DNA from: Thermoplasmata archaeon
GTDB taxonomy: Archaea; Thermoplasmatota; Thermoplasmata; Lutacidiplasmatales; UBA184
Assembly (NCBI GenBank): GCA_030037695.1
Contig: JASHQF010000094.1
Location: 1-17,385 of the forward strand
Direction: 5' to 3'
DNA: 17,385 nt
Shown piece after piece: positions 1 through 8,022 of this stretch (position 1 is its first letter; the number at the start of each line of letters is the position of its first letter). The notes beneath the pieces were generated by a model. The model searched no databases, was not told the DNA's origin, and worked only from the letters and a program-made list of their open reading frames with translations. The translations under genes were made by a program, and so were the position numbers.

Positions 1-40
1 CGGCGCTCCGGCGCGAACGGGAGAAATTTCGGAGCAGGCT

Positions 41-48
41 ATTTATAG
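41..48 (+). promoter_or_regulatory. TATA box (box A) of the aglB operon
   Basis: An AT-rich octamer (ATTTATAG) stands alone in GC-rich DNA. It starts 54 bases before the aglB ATG, which predicts transcription from about position 70 and a short leader of about 25 bases. The assignment rests on composition and spacing only. Confidence 0.6.
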
Positions 49-94
49 GGCTCCCCAGTCTCGCGCGCCGCCGGCGCTGGCGGCCCGGCCCACG

Positions 95-3000
95 ATGAGC
101 GAACCTTCCTCCACCCCCTCGCCCGGCTGGTGGTCGCGCCACGGGTGGACCGTCGCGCTCCTGCTCGCGGCGTTCGGCATCGCCTTCGCCCTCCGGACGA
201 TCTGGACGTACCCGCTGATCGAGCAGTTCGGACCCCTGTACACCTACGGCGGGGGCTCCGACTCCTACTACCACTCGCGGGTGACGACGTACATCATCCT
301 CACCCATACGAACCTGATCCACGACCCGCTGTTGCGGTTCCCGCTCGGGAGCACGAACCCGCGGGAGCCGCTGTTCGACTGGTCGAACGCGGTCCTCGGC
401 CTCGTCTTCGCCCCGTTCTTCGGCGGCAACGCCGTCGTGGCGGGGGCCTGGTTCCTCGACCTCGCCGGACCGCTCTGGGCCGCGCTCGAAGTGTTCCCGA
501 TCTACCTGATCGGACGGGAGGTGAGCGGCAAGCGGATGGGCCTGTTGGCGGCGCTGATCTTCCCGTTCCTCAGCGCGAGCATCGACTCCTCCGTCTTCGG
601 CTACGCGAACTACCTGTCGTACTACACGTTCGTCATCCTCGTCGTGCTGTACTGCTACCTTCGCACCGTGAAGGCGGCCGGCACCCGACGCTGGGTGACG
701 CACTACAGCAGCTTCAAGGACGTCTGGCAGGGGCTCCTCGGGTTCTTCCGTACCGAGCGGACCGCGGTGAAATGGTCCGTGTTCACCGGCGTCGCCCTCG
801 GGGCGATGGCGCTCTCCTGGCAGGGCTGGACGTACATGGTCGTCGTCGTCGGAGCGAGCCTCCTCGTCTCGATGTTCGTCGAGCGGGTGCGGCACATCGA
901 CACGTTCGGCCTCTACGTGTCGGCCTGGATCGTCGGGCTGGTCGCGTTCCCGATGGCGTTCCCCTACTACTTCGTCCAGACCGAGGTGACGAAGCTGATG
1001 GGCCCGGCGATCGTGATCTACTTCGGCGTCCTGTTGCTCCTGCTGCCGTTCCTGTTCCTGCGGGACGTCCCGTGGGTCTTCTCCGTTCCGTTCCTGATCG
1101 CGATCGTCGGCGGGGCGGTGCTCGGCCTCCGCCTCATCTTCCCGTCGTACTTCACCCTCCTCGTCACCGGGCAGGGGTACTTCGTCAAGACCCTCGTCTA
1201 CTCGACGATCGCCGAGGCCCAGCCGCCGTCGTTCGATCAGCTCGTCTTAGGCTACGGCGTGTTCACGTTCTTCCTCGCGTTCGTCGGGCTCGCGCTGGTC
1301 GGCTACCTGGTCGCCCGCTACAAGTTCCGCCGGTGGCACGTCGCCTTCCTCGTCTACGCGATCATCTCCGTCTACCTCCCAACGACCGCGACCAAGTTCT
1401 TCCTGGTCGCCACTCCCGCCTTCGCGCTCCTCGCGGCCGAGGCGCTCCACCGGGCGCTCGACCTCGGTCGCTATCCGGAGTTCCGCCGGACCGTCGCCTC
1501 GCTCTCCGACCGCGGCAGCCAGCTCGCAGCGTTCCGCAAGGCGTTCCGCCCGCGGCACGTCCTGATCCTCGCGCTGGTCGTCGTCGTGATCCTGCCGAAC
1601 GTCTGGGTCGCGATCGACGCCGGGATCCCGTCGTCGACGAAGGAGCAGTTCGCCGAGCAGATCAACGACACGCTCCCGTCCTGGCTCAAGCTCAACACCT
1701 CCTCCCCGGCGGCGAACTACCTCGGCGCGGCCGGCGCCGGGCTCGATACCGCCAACCAGTACGACAGCGCCGCCTACAACTGGCTCGCGACGCAGGACAC
1801 GAACATCCCTGAGGCGGACCGGCCGGCGTTCATCAGCTGGTGGGACTACGGGTTCCAGGCGATCGACCAGGGGGAGCACCCGAGCGTCGCCGACAATTTC
1901 CAGCACGGGATCGATCCCGCCGGCCAGTTCCTCCTCGCGCAGAACGAATCGCTCGCGATCGGCGTGCTCATCACGACGCTCCTGCAGGCCGAGGCGGAGG
2001 TGAGCCACACCCCCGATCTCCCCGCGTCCCTCAACGCGATCCTCGCGGCGGACGGCGTGAACACCACCCAGCTCCACCCGCTGCTCACCAACGAGGCGAA
2101 CGACTACGCCCTCGTCGTCGGGCACCCGGAGACGTACCTTCCCGTCAACCCGTCGACGATCACCGACGACAACGCGATGTACCTCGCGGTCTCGTACTTC
2201 TTCGCCGACGCGCTCTCCCTCACCGAGATCGCCAAGGTCTACGACGACGTCCAGGCGTACACCGGCTGGTCGATCCGCTACGCGATGGTCGACACCCGGA
2301 TCTTCCCGTTCAGCGGCCAGGACACCGGCATCTTCTACGCGCCGGCGGACCTCACGGGCCGCGTGATCAACGACGCGGGCCTCCCGGTGTCGTTCTTCAA
2401 CGTCACCGTCTCGGGCTCCAACGGCCTCACCTATCCGCTCGGCGACGTGCCCGGGAACGTCTCGGCCGTGAACTACACGATCAACTACAACGCCCCGTTC
2501 TTCAACTCGATGATCTACCGCATCTACGCCGGCTACAACGGGACCGACGTAGGCCAGTCCGGCGGGATCCCCGGCCTCTCGGGGGCCGTCGAGAGCGACT
2601 CCGTCGAGCCCGGCTGGATGCTCCAGCACTTCGAGGTCGTCTACCGGACCGCGTATGCCTGCGCCGGCGTCGACAACGCGAGCTCGGGCGCCTCCTGCTT
2701 CCTCCCCGTGAACTACCCGGTCGCCCAGGCGATCGCGAAGGCGAAGAACGGCACCGCCGATACGACGACCGATTCCTACTTCAACGCGGGCGAGGCGATC
2801 CTCGCCTACTACTCCGGCGAGACCCTCGCCGGCACGGTGGCGCTCGGCAACGGGACCCCGGTCGGCGGCGTCCACGTGACGGTGGACGACAGCTGGGGGA
2901 TCCCGCACATGGTGACCACGACGGGCGCGAACGGGGCGTTCTCGGTCGTTCTGCCGCCGGGGAACGACAGCCTGGTCATCTCCGCGGGGAACGTGACGGG

Positions 3001-6000
3001 GATCAACCAGACCGGGGGGAAGATCGTCAAGACGGTCCCGATCAACGTCTCCTCGTCGGTCGGCTACAGCCTGCACCCCCAGAGCATCTCCGCGACGTTC
3101 ACCGTCCCGAGCGGCATGGTCGCGGGGACGGTGTTCCGGGCCCCCACGAACAACTCAACGTACGCCCCCTCGGACCCGATCGTCGCGGGCGCCAAGGTGA
3201 CGCTGAAGGCGATCAACGGCCTCGGCGCGACGCTCACCACCCTCACGGACGCGAGCGGGACGTTCGCCCTCGCCAACGTGCCCCCCGGGGGGTACACGGT
3301 GTCGGCGACGGTCGGCGGCGCGACGTTCAACGGGACCTCCGTCTCGGTCGGGGGCGGATCGACCCCGGTGAACGCCTCGATCGCGATCACGAGCGCCACG
3401 CTCTCCGGATCCGTCGCCGACGGTAAAGGCACGAAGTTCCCGGGGGCCGCGGTGCTCCTCTCCAACGCCACCGGCACCGTCGCCTCGACGCTCGCCGGCT
3501 CGAGCGGGACGTTCTCGCTCACCGGCGTGCTGCCGGGCACGTACACGATCCGCGCCGTCGTCAACGCGACGTTGCGCTCCCCCGGGCTCACGGTGTTCGT
3601 GACGAACTCGGGCGGGACGCTCCTCGAGAACCTGACGGTCGCCCCGGCGGGTACCGCGACGGTCGTCGTCGACGGGGAGGGGGCGCCCGAGGCGGGGGTA
3701 CCGGTCGTGTTCACCCCCGTCCTCGCCCTCTCGACCGGCACGTCGGCCCTCGAGGGCCTCTCGAGCGCGTCGACGAACACCACGCTCGCGGTGACCGACG
3801 GCGAGGGGATCGCGTCGGCGTCGCTCCCGCCGGGGACCTACTCGGTCTACGCGCTCGGGACGGTCGGCAGCGTCGCCTCGGTCGCGCTCGGCACCGTGAC
3901 GGTGCCCGCGTCGGGCGTGCCGGCGTCGATCGCGCTCGACCTCGTCCCCGCCGTGCGCCTGGCGGGCACGCTGTCGGGGGCAACGTTCAGCTCGTCGACG
4001 CAGCAGGCGGTCGTCGCCGCCTCCTCGAGCGGCGCCGAGGCGATCGCCTGGGCCGACACGAACGGCTCGTTCACGCTCCTCCTGCCCGCCGGGAACTACA
4101 CGCTCCTCGGCGCGTCAGGTCCTCCGACGACGATCACCTCCACGTACGCGGGGCTCACCACGGTCCAGCTCGGCCCCACGACCTCGGTGGACCTCGCGCT
4201 CGCGCCCTCGCTCCCCGTGCGGTTCTCCGTCGGCGACGCCCTCGCGAACGGGAACCTCTTCCCGGCGGCGGGGGCGAACGTCACGATCAGCGTGGGCGCC
4301 CACGGGCCGTCGTTCACCGAGGCGAGCTCCGCGAACGGCTCGGTCGGGTTCTTCCTACCGTCGTCGGTGCCGCTCGCCTCGGGGGGCTACTGCGTCAGCG
4401 TCGCCGCCCTTGGCTTCGCCCCGGCCGAGACGTGCGGCCTCTCCCCGGCGGCGCTCGGGAACCTCACGCGCTTCCCGCTCACCCTCGAGCCCGTCCCGGT
4501 CCTCCTCACGGTCACGGGGCTCCCGTCCGGGACCACCGTCACCGTCAACCTGACCGCCGAGAGCGACACCGCCGTGAACCGGTCGTACTCGGGCGGCCCG
4601 GTGTTCAACTTCACCCTGCCGCCCGGCAAGTACGGCGTCGGGGCGAGCGCGGTGATCGGCCACGGCACGCTCGTCTACCTGCCGTCGTCGATCCTCTCGA
4701 CGGAGATCCTCGTGGGCGCCACGCAGACGAACCTCACCCTCGTCGTCGTGCCCGAGATCAACGCGACGGGGACCCTCAGCCTCCCGACGGGCGTCAAGCC
4801 CTCCCAGGTGAACGTGACGCTGGTCGCCCCCGGCCTCGACTTCCAGGTCAACGGGACGAAGTACACCGGCACGAAGTACACGAACGCCACCAACGCGACG
4901 AACACGACGTTCCGGGTCGCCCCCGGCCCGTACACCGCGACGATCCAGGGGACGATCAACGGGACCGCCTACGTCAACGTGACGCACGTCACCGTCAACG
5001 CGAACGGGACGATCACGCCGAGGCTCGTGCTGAGCCAGCCCGGGCTCACCCTCGAGGGGACGCTGCAGGCGTCGAACGGCGCGACGGTCGCCGCGAACAC
5101 GACCGTCACGCTCGTGCGGAGCGGGGGCGTCACGGTGGAAACGACCGCCACCCGCGGGGTCTTCTCGGCGACGCTCCCGCCGGGCGGGACCTACACCGTC
5201 TACGCGAACGCCACGCTCCCGACCTCGGGGCCGAACGGGACGTTCAACCAGAGCTGGTCGGCCGTGCCGGGCTCGACGTGCACCGTCTCGGTCGCGTCGA
5301 CCTCCTGCGACGTGCCCATGCTCGGCACCGTGCAGCTCGTCACCCTCCACGGCGTGCTCGTGAGCTCGGCGACCCAGACGGTCGTCCCCGGGACGGTCCG
5401 GCTCGTCGGTCCGTACCCGAAGACGACCCCGACCGTGCTCACCACGACGAACGGCACGTTCACGATCGGTGTGATCCCGGGGGCGTACTACCTCTACGCC
5501 TCCGAGAACGGCTCCGTCGCCTCCACGTTCGCGCGCGTCGTCGCGCTCCCGCCCCGGCCGACGAACGTCACGCTCGTGCTCGAGCCCGGCTGGCTCGACA
5601 CCGTCACGGTCGGGCCGCCGCCCGGTGGGCAGACGCTCGGCCGGGCGAACGTCACCGTCCTCGACGCCTACGGCAACCGCACCGTCTTCTCGGGGGTCGG
5701 GCCCGGATCCTCCCTCACGCTCGCCCTCCCGCCGGGGACGTACGCCGTGCGGGGGAACGCCTCCGGCACGCTGAACGGCATCGCCGGGACCGCGGTCGGT
5801 AACGCCACGGTCCGCGTGGTCGGCGGCAACGTCGCCACCGCCCTCACCCTCGCCGTCCCGGCCGAGCTCACGGTGACCGGCACGATCGCCGGCCCGACCA
5901 GCGCGACGGTGAGCGCCGGCGGCGTCGCCACGTTCTCCTTCTCCGTGAGGGCGAGCGGCAACCGGCCGGTGACGGTCACCCCCGTCGGTTCGCCGGCGCT

Positions 6001-6712
6001 CTGGGCGTTCTCCTTCTCGTTCGCGAGCGCCAACCTGACGCCCGGCGGCGCGGCCGTCTCCGGGGAGGTGACGGTCCACGTCCCCCGCGGGACCGCGGTC
6101 GCTCACGCGCCGGTCGCGATCTCCTTCGATCTCGCGAACGGCACCTCGGCCGGCAACGTGACGCCGGCGCCGGTCGTCACGGTCCTCCCGTACTACGGGG
6201 TCGATGTCTCGGCGACGTACTCGGACGTCATGGTCGGGGTCACGTCGGTCTCCGTGCCGGTCGTCGTGACGAACACGGGCAACACGGTCGAGAGCGTCGC
6301 CGTCGCCGTGAGCGACGGGAGCCGCCTCGCGGGCCTCGGCTGGACCGTCCAGCTCCTCGAGGGCGGCAAGGCGGTCGGCGCCAACGTCTCGATCACCGCC
6401 GGCACGAACGAGACGTTCGACGTGAACCTCACGCCGACCTCGACCGTCTTCGCCCCGCCCGGCTCGGTGAGCGTCTCCGCGACCGTCGTCTCGGCGGGGG
6501 CGGGGAACACGTCGACCGTCACCGTCCCGATCCCGCGGACGACGCTCCTGACCGGCCCCGGCACGACGCGCGTCACCGGGCCCGGCGTGACGGGCCAGAC
6601 GGCGCTCGCCCCGTGGGTCGTCCCGCTCGTCGCCTTCGTGCCCGCGGCCGCCCTCGCGATCGGGGTGATCACCTACCGTTGGTGGCGTACCCGAAGGTGG
6701 CGCCGCCGATGA
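95..6712 (+). CDS. aglB: Giant AglB/STT3 oligosaccharyltransferase with a long beta-sandwich repeat tail
   Basis: This is the catalytic subunit of archaeal N-glycosylation. It moves a lipid-linked glycan onto Asn of N-X-S/T sequons on the outer face of the membrane. Seen in the sequence: a first hydrophobic helix at about 18-38; the external acidic GGGSD motif (Asp56); many further membrane helices up to about 506; a TIXE-type motif (TIAE, 371-374); and the hallmark WWDYG at 582-586 at the start of the soluble C-terminal domain. From about 750 to 2170 come at least ten carboxypeptidase-regulatory/Cna-B-like units with a recurring pattern of Gly-Xaa-Phe, short strand, Pro-Gly-Xaa-Tyr. The last 200 residues of this tail look like CARDB/NEW3-type domains. 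A single membrane helix (about 2171-2194) and a basic end (YRWWRTRRWRRR) finish the protein. Usual AglB proteins have about 750-1000 residues, so the tail roughly doubles the length. I count about 59 sequons, some 55 of them in the tail. The frame is open throughout, and the ATG at 95 fits the TATA box. Confidence 0.93.
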   Translation: MSEPSSTPSPGWWSRHGWTVALLLAAFGIAFALRTIWTYPLIEQFGPLYTYGGGSDSYYHSRVTTYIILTHTNLIHDPLLRFPLGSTNPREPLFDWSNAVLGLVFAPFFGGNAVVAGAWFLDLAGPLWAALEVFPIYLIGREVSGKRMGLLAALIFPFLSASIDSSVFGYANYLSYYTFVILVVLYCYLRTVKAAGTRRWVTHYSSFKDVWQGLLGFFRTERTAVKWSVFTGVALGAMALSWQGWTYMVVVVGASLLVSMFVERVRHIDTFGLYVSAWIVGLVAFPMAFPYYFVQTEVTKLMGPAIVIYFGVLLLLLPFLFLRDVPWVFSVPFLIAIVGGAVLGLRLIFPSYFTLLVTGQGYFVKTLVYSTIAEAQPPSFDQLVLGYGVFTFFLAFVGLALVGYLVARYKFRRWHVAFLVYAIISVYLPTTATKFFLVATPAFALLAAEALHRALDLGRYPEFRRTVASLSDRGSQLAAFRKAFRPRHVLILALVVVVILPNVWVAIDAGIPSSTKEQFAEQINDTLPSWLKLNTSSPAANYLGAAGAGLDTANQYDSAAYNWLATQDTNIPEADRPAFISWWDYGFQAIDQGEHPSVADNFQHGIDPAGQFLLAQNESLAIGVLITTLLQAEAEVSHTPDLPASLNAILAADGVNTTQLHPLLTNEANDYALVVGHPETYLPVNPSTITDDNAMYLAVSYFFADALSLTEIAKVYDDVQAYTGWSIRYAMVDTRIFPFSGQDTGIFYAPADLTGRVINDAGLPVSFFNVTVSGSNGLTYPLGDVPGNVSAVNYTINYNAPFFNSMIYRIYAGYNGTDVGQSGGIPGLSGAVESDSVEPGWMLQHFEVVYRTAYACAGVDNASSGASCFLPVNYPVAQAIAKAKNGTADTTTDSYFNAGEAILAYYSGETLAGTVALGNGTPVGGVHVTVDDSWGIPHMVTTTGANGAFSVVLPPGNDSLVISAGNVTGINQTGGKIVKTVPINVSSSVGYSLHPQSISATFTVPSGMVAGTVFRAPTNNSTYAPSDPIVAGAKVTLKAINGLGATLTTLTDASGTFALANVPPGGYTVSATVGGATFNGTSVSVGGGSTPVNASIAITSATLSGSVADGKGTKFPGAAVLLSNATGTVASTLAGSSGTFSLTGVLPGTYTIRAVVNATLRSPGLTVFVTNSGGTLLENLTVAPAGTATVVVDGEGAPEAGVPVVFTPVLALSTGTSALEGLSSASTNTTLAVTDGEGIASASLPPGTYSVYALGTVGSVASVALGTVTVPASGVPASIALDLVPAVRLAGTLSGATFSSSTQQAVVAASSSGAEAIAWADTNGSFTLLLPAGNYTLLGASGPPTTITSTYAGLTTVQLGPTTSVDLALAPSLPVRFSVGDALANGNLFPAAGANVTISVGAHGPSFTEASSANGSVGFFLPSSVPLASGGYCVSVAALGFAPAETCGLSPAALGNLTRFPLTLEPVPVLLTVTGLPSGTTVTVNLTAESDTAVNRSYSGGPVFNFTLPPGKYGVGASAVIGHGTLVYLPSSILSTEILVGATQTNLTLVVVPEINATGTLSLPTGVKPSQVNVTLVAPGLDFQVNGTKYTGTKYTNATNATNTTFRVAPGPYTATIQGTINGTAYVNVTHVTVNANGTITPRLVLSQPGLTLEGTLQASNGATVAANTTVTLVRSGGVTVETTATRGVFSATLPPGGTYTVYANATLPTSGPNGTFNQSWSAVPGSTCTVSVASTSCDVPMLGTVQLVTLHGVLVSSATQTVVPGTVRLVGPYPKTTPTVLTTTNGTFTIGVIPGAYYLYASENGSVASTFARVVALPPRPTNVTLVLEPGWLDTVTVGPPPGGQTLGRANVTVLDAYGNRTVFSGVGPGSSLTLALPPGTYAVRGNASGTLNGIAGTAVGNATVRVVGGNVATALTLAVPAELTVTGTIAGPTSATVSAGGVATFSFSVRASGNRPVTVTPVGSPALWAFSFSFASANLTPGGAAVSGEVTVHVPRGTAVAHAPVAISFDLANGTSAGNVTPAPVVTVLPYYGVDVSATYSDVMVGVTSVSVPVVVTNTGNTVESVAVAVSDGSRLAGLGWTVQLLEGGKAVGANVSITAGTNETFDVNLTPTSTVFAPPGSVSVSATVVSAGAGNTSTVTVPIPRTTLLTGPGTTRVTGPGVTGQTALAPWVVPLVAFVPAAALAIGVITYRWWRTRRWRRR
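3250..5760 (+). repeat. Array of beta-sandwich repeat units inside the AglB tail
   Basis: Within aglB the translated product repeats a pattern of Gly, any residue, Phe, a short beta strand, Pro-Gly, Tyr-Thr-Val, about every 80-110 residues. Clear examples are GTFALANVPPGGYTV (about residue 1054), GTFSLTGVLPGTYTI (about 1138), GIASASLPPGTYSVYA (about 1234), GSFTLLLPAGNYTLL (about 1322), GVFSATLPPGGTYTVYA (about 1689), GTFTIGVIPGAYYLYA (about 1786) and SLTLALPPGTYAVRG (about 1871). The pattern matches carboxypeptidase regulatory-like or Cna-B folds. The units have diverged at the DNA level. Box limits are approximate. Confidence 0.7.
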
Positions 6713-7524
6713 CGCGCCTCGCCCGGGCTGCGCTGGCGGCGCTCCTCGTGGGGGTCGCTCTCCTCGCCGTCGTGCCGGCCGTCCCGGCCGCCCGCGCCGG
6801 ACCGATCGGCGCCCTCGCCGCGAGCGCCACCGTCCACGGCAACGTGAGCGGCCCCGGGGTCGTGGCGACCGGCGCGAACGTCACCTACTACATCAACGGC
6901 ACCACGAACGCGGTCAACGCCACGCTCACCTGGTCGGCGACGATCTCGGGCGGGAACACGACGGGGGCCAAGTTCAACCCGACCAGCGGCTCCATGCCGC
7001 CCACGGGACCGGCGAAGGTCTACCTCCTGCCGGGATCGACCGCGCAGACGCTGACGCTCTACGTCCTGCTCAAGAGCACGGGCGCCGGCAACGGCACCAA
7101 CGGCTCGCTCAACCTCACCAAGCAGGTCCAGGTCGTCGTGCCGATCGTGCTCGCGACGAAGCTCCTCACCGGTCCCGCCTCGGGCGTCCTCGCGTTCAAC
7201 GTGACCGTCGATCTCGACGGGACGAAGGTCGGGACGGTGAGCGTCCCGGCGATCGCCGCGAGCTCCTCGTACAACTTCTCGTTCTCCTACGCCACGACGG
7301 GGCTCTCGCCCGGCACGCACACGTTCACGATCTCGCTCGTCGCCGAGCACGGGCTCGTCACGTTCCCGGGCGGCGCCACGACGCTCAGCCGCTCGTTCAC
7401 GATCGCCTCCCCCCCGCCCGACACGGCGCTCTGGGGGGTCGTCGGCGCGGTCGCGTTCTTCGGTGTCCTCTTTATATTGGCCTCCCGGGTGGCCGCGCGC
7501 CGCCGGGGCGGGGCGCGCCGCTAG
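6709..7524 (+). CDS. Secreted, C-terminally anchored surface protein coupled to aglB
   Basis: The product has 271 aa and belongs to no family I recognise. The start at 6709 is chosen because it gives a clear signal peptide (basic MTRLAR, then a hydrophobic run, with an Ala-Arg-Ala cleavage site near residue 30) and because its ATG overlaps the aglB stop as ATGA, a typical coupling arrangement. The mature part is rich in Thr, Gly, Val and Asn, has about nine N-X-S/T sequons, and looks like one or two Ig-like beta-sandwich domains. A single membrane helix at about 239-259 is followed by an Arg-rich cytoplasmic end. It is therefore probably a type I surface protein and a likely substrate of, or companion to, the AglB encoded just upstream. 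That role is inferred from position and sequons. Confidence 0.82.
   Translation: MTRLARAALAALLVGVALLAVVPAVPAARAGPIGALAASATVHGNVSGPGVVATGANVTYYINGTTNAVNATLTWSATISGGNTTGAKFNPTSGSMPPTGPAKVYLLPGSTAQTLTLYVLLKSTGAGNGTNGSLNLTKQVQVVVPIVLATKLLTGPASGVLAFNVTVDLDGTKVGTVSVPAIAASSSYNFSFSYATTGLSPGTHTFTISLVAEHGLVTFPGGATTLSRSFTIASPPPDTALWGVVGAVAFFGVLFILASRVAARRRGGARR
7471..7478 (+). promoter_or_regulatory. TATA box inside the end of the preceding gene
   Basis: TTTATATT is one of the most AT-rich octamers in the window. It lies within the membrane-anchor codons of the upstream gene and about 80 bases before the zinc-ribbon ATG. It predicts transcription from around 7500 and an independent promoter for the translation cluster downstream. 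Confidence 0.6.
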
Positions 7525-7555
7525 GGCGCTCCGGCCGGCGAGGTTCGATCCGACG

Positions 7556-7726
7556 ATGGCCCGTACCGAGGCGAAATGCACGTCGTGCGGCCGCTCGATC
7601 CCGGGCCCCGGCTCGACGCAGTTCCCGTGCCCGAGCTGCGGGGAGACGACGATCGGCCGGTGCGCCCGCTGCCGCGACCAGAGCGTGCGGTACACCTGCG
7701 CCCGGTGCGGCTTCGAGGGCCCCTAG
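7556..7726 (+). CDS. Small zinc-ribbon protein (DUF1610/HVO_2753-like), translation-associated
   Basis: The product has 56 aa with four CxxC pairs at Cys8/11, 25/28, 36/39 and 48/51, arranged as two zinc ribbons. Small archaeal proteins of this pattern are annotated as probable zinc-ribbon RNA-binding proteins involved in translation and are commonly encoded directly before elongation factor 1-beta. That is the arrangement here, with a gap of 10 bases to the next start. An in-frame extension upstream would run back into the preceding coding sequence, so the ATG at 7556 is preferred. Both pairs of knuckles appear intact. The RNA-binding role is family knowledge and is not visible in the sequence. 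Confidence 0.88.
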   Translation: MARTEAKCTSCGRSIPGPGSTQFPCPSCGETTIGRCARCRDQSVRYTCARCGFEGP

Positions 7727-7736
7727 GGGGACCGCG

Positions 7737-8003
7737 ATGGGCCGGGTCGCCGTCCTGTTCCGCCTGATGCCGCACGGCGTCGACACCGACCTCGAGCGGA
7801 TCGCGGGGGAGGTCCGGGGGAAGGTCCCGGCGGCCGTGACGGTCCGGGGCTCGCAGATCCGGGACGTCGCCTACGGGCTGCGCTCGCTCCTCCTCTCCGT
7901 CGTGATGGACGACGCGGGCGGTCTCCTCGACGCCACCGAGAAGGCGCTCGCGGCGATCGACGGGGTCGAGTCGGTCGAGGTGATGGAGGAGGGCCTGCTC
8001 TAG
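7737..8003 (+). CDS. ef1b: Archaeal elongation factor 1-beta (aEF-1beta)
   Basis: The product has 88 aa, the normal length for the archaeal factor, which corresponds to only the C-terminal guanine-nucleotide-exchange domain of the eukaryotic protein. It recharges aEF-1alpha by promoting GDP/GTP exchange during elongation in the cytoplasm. Family features seen are the N-terminal strand of the GRVAVLFRLMPHGVDTDLE type, a central strand segment (IRDVAYGLRSLLLSVVM), and the closing acidic GVESVEVMEE stretch. A purine-rich GGGGGA seven bases before the ATG is a good ribosome binding site and overlaps the end of the zinc-ribbon gene. The two genes are surely one operon. Confidence 0.93.
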   Translation: MGRVAVLFRLMPHGVDTDLERIAGEVRGKVPAAVTVRGSQIRDVAYGLRSLLLSVVMDDAGGLLDATEKALAAIDGVESVEVMEEGLL

Positions 8004-8022
8004 GCCGCTCCCCGGGGCCAGC

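Noticed and set aside
130..1812. 560-codon plus-strand frame overlapping the start of aglB
   Set aside because: Arg-rich shadow frame; the membrane helices and catalytic motifs lie in the aglB frame.
1247..3076. 609-codon open frame on the minus strand inside aglB
   Set aside because: It is composed almost wholly of Arg, Asp, Glu, Val and Gly, the expected shadow of GC-rich coding sequence, and has no recognisable motif. The opposite frame is clearly AglB.
4355..6106. 583-codon open frame on the minus strand inside the aglB tail
   Set aside because: Low-complexity Arg/Gly/Asp/Glu composition, mirror of the repeat-tail codons, with no domain.
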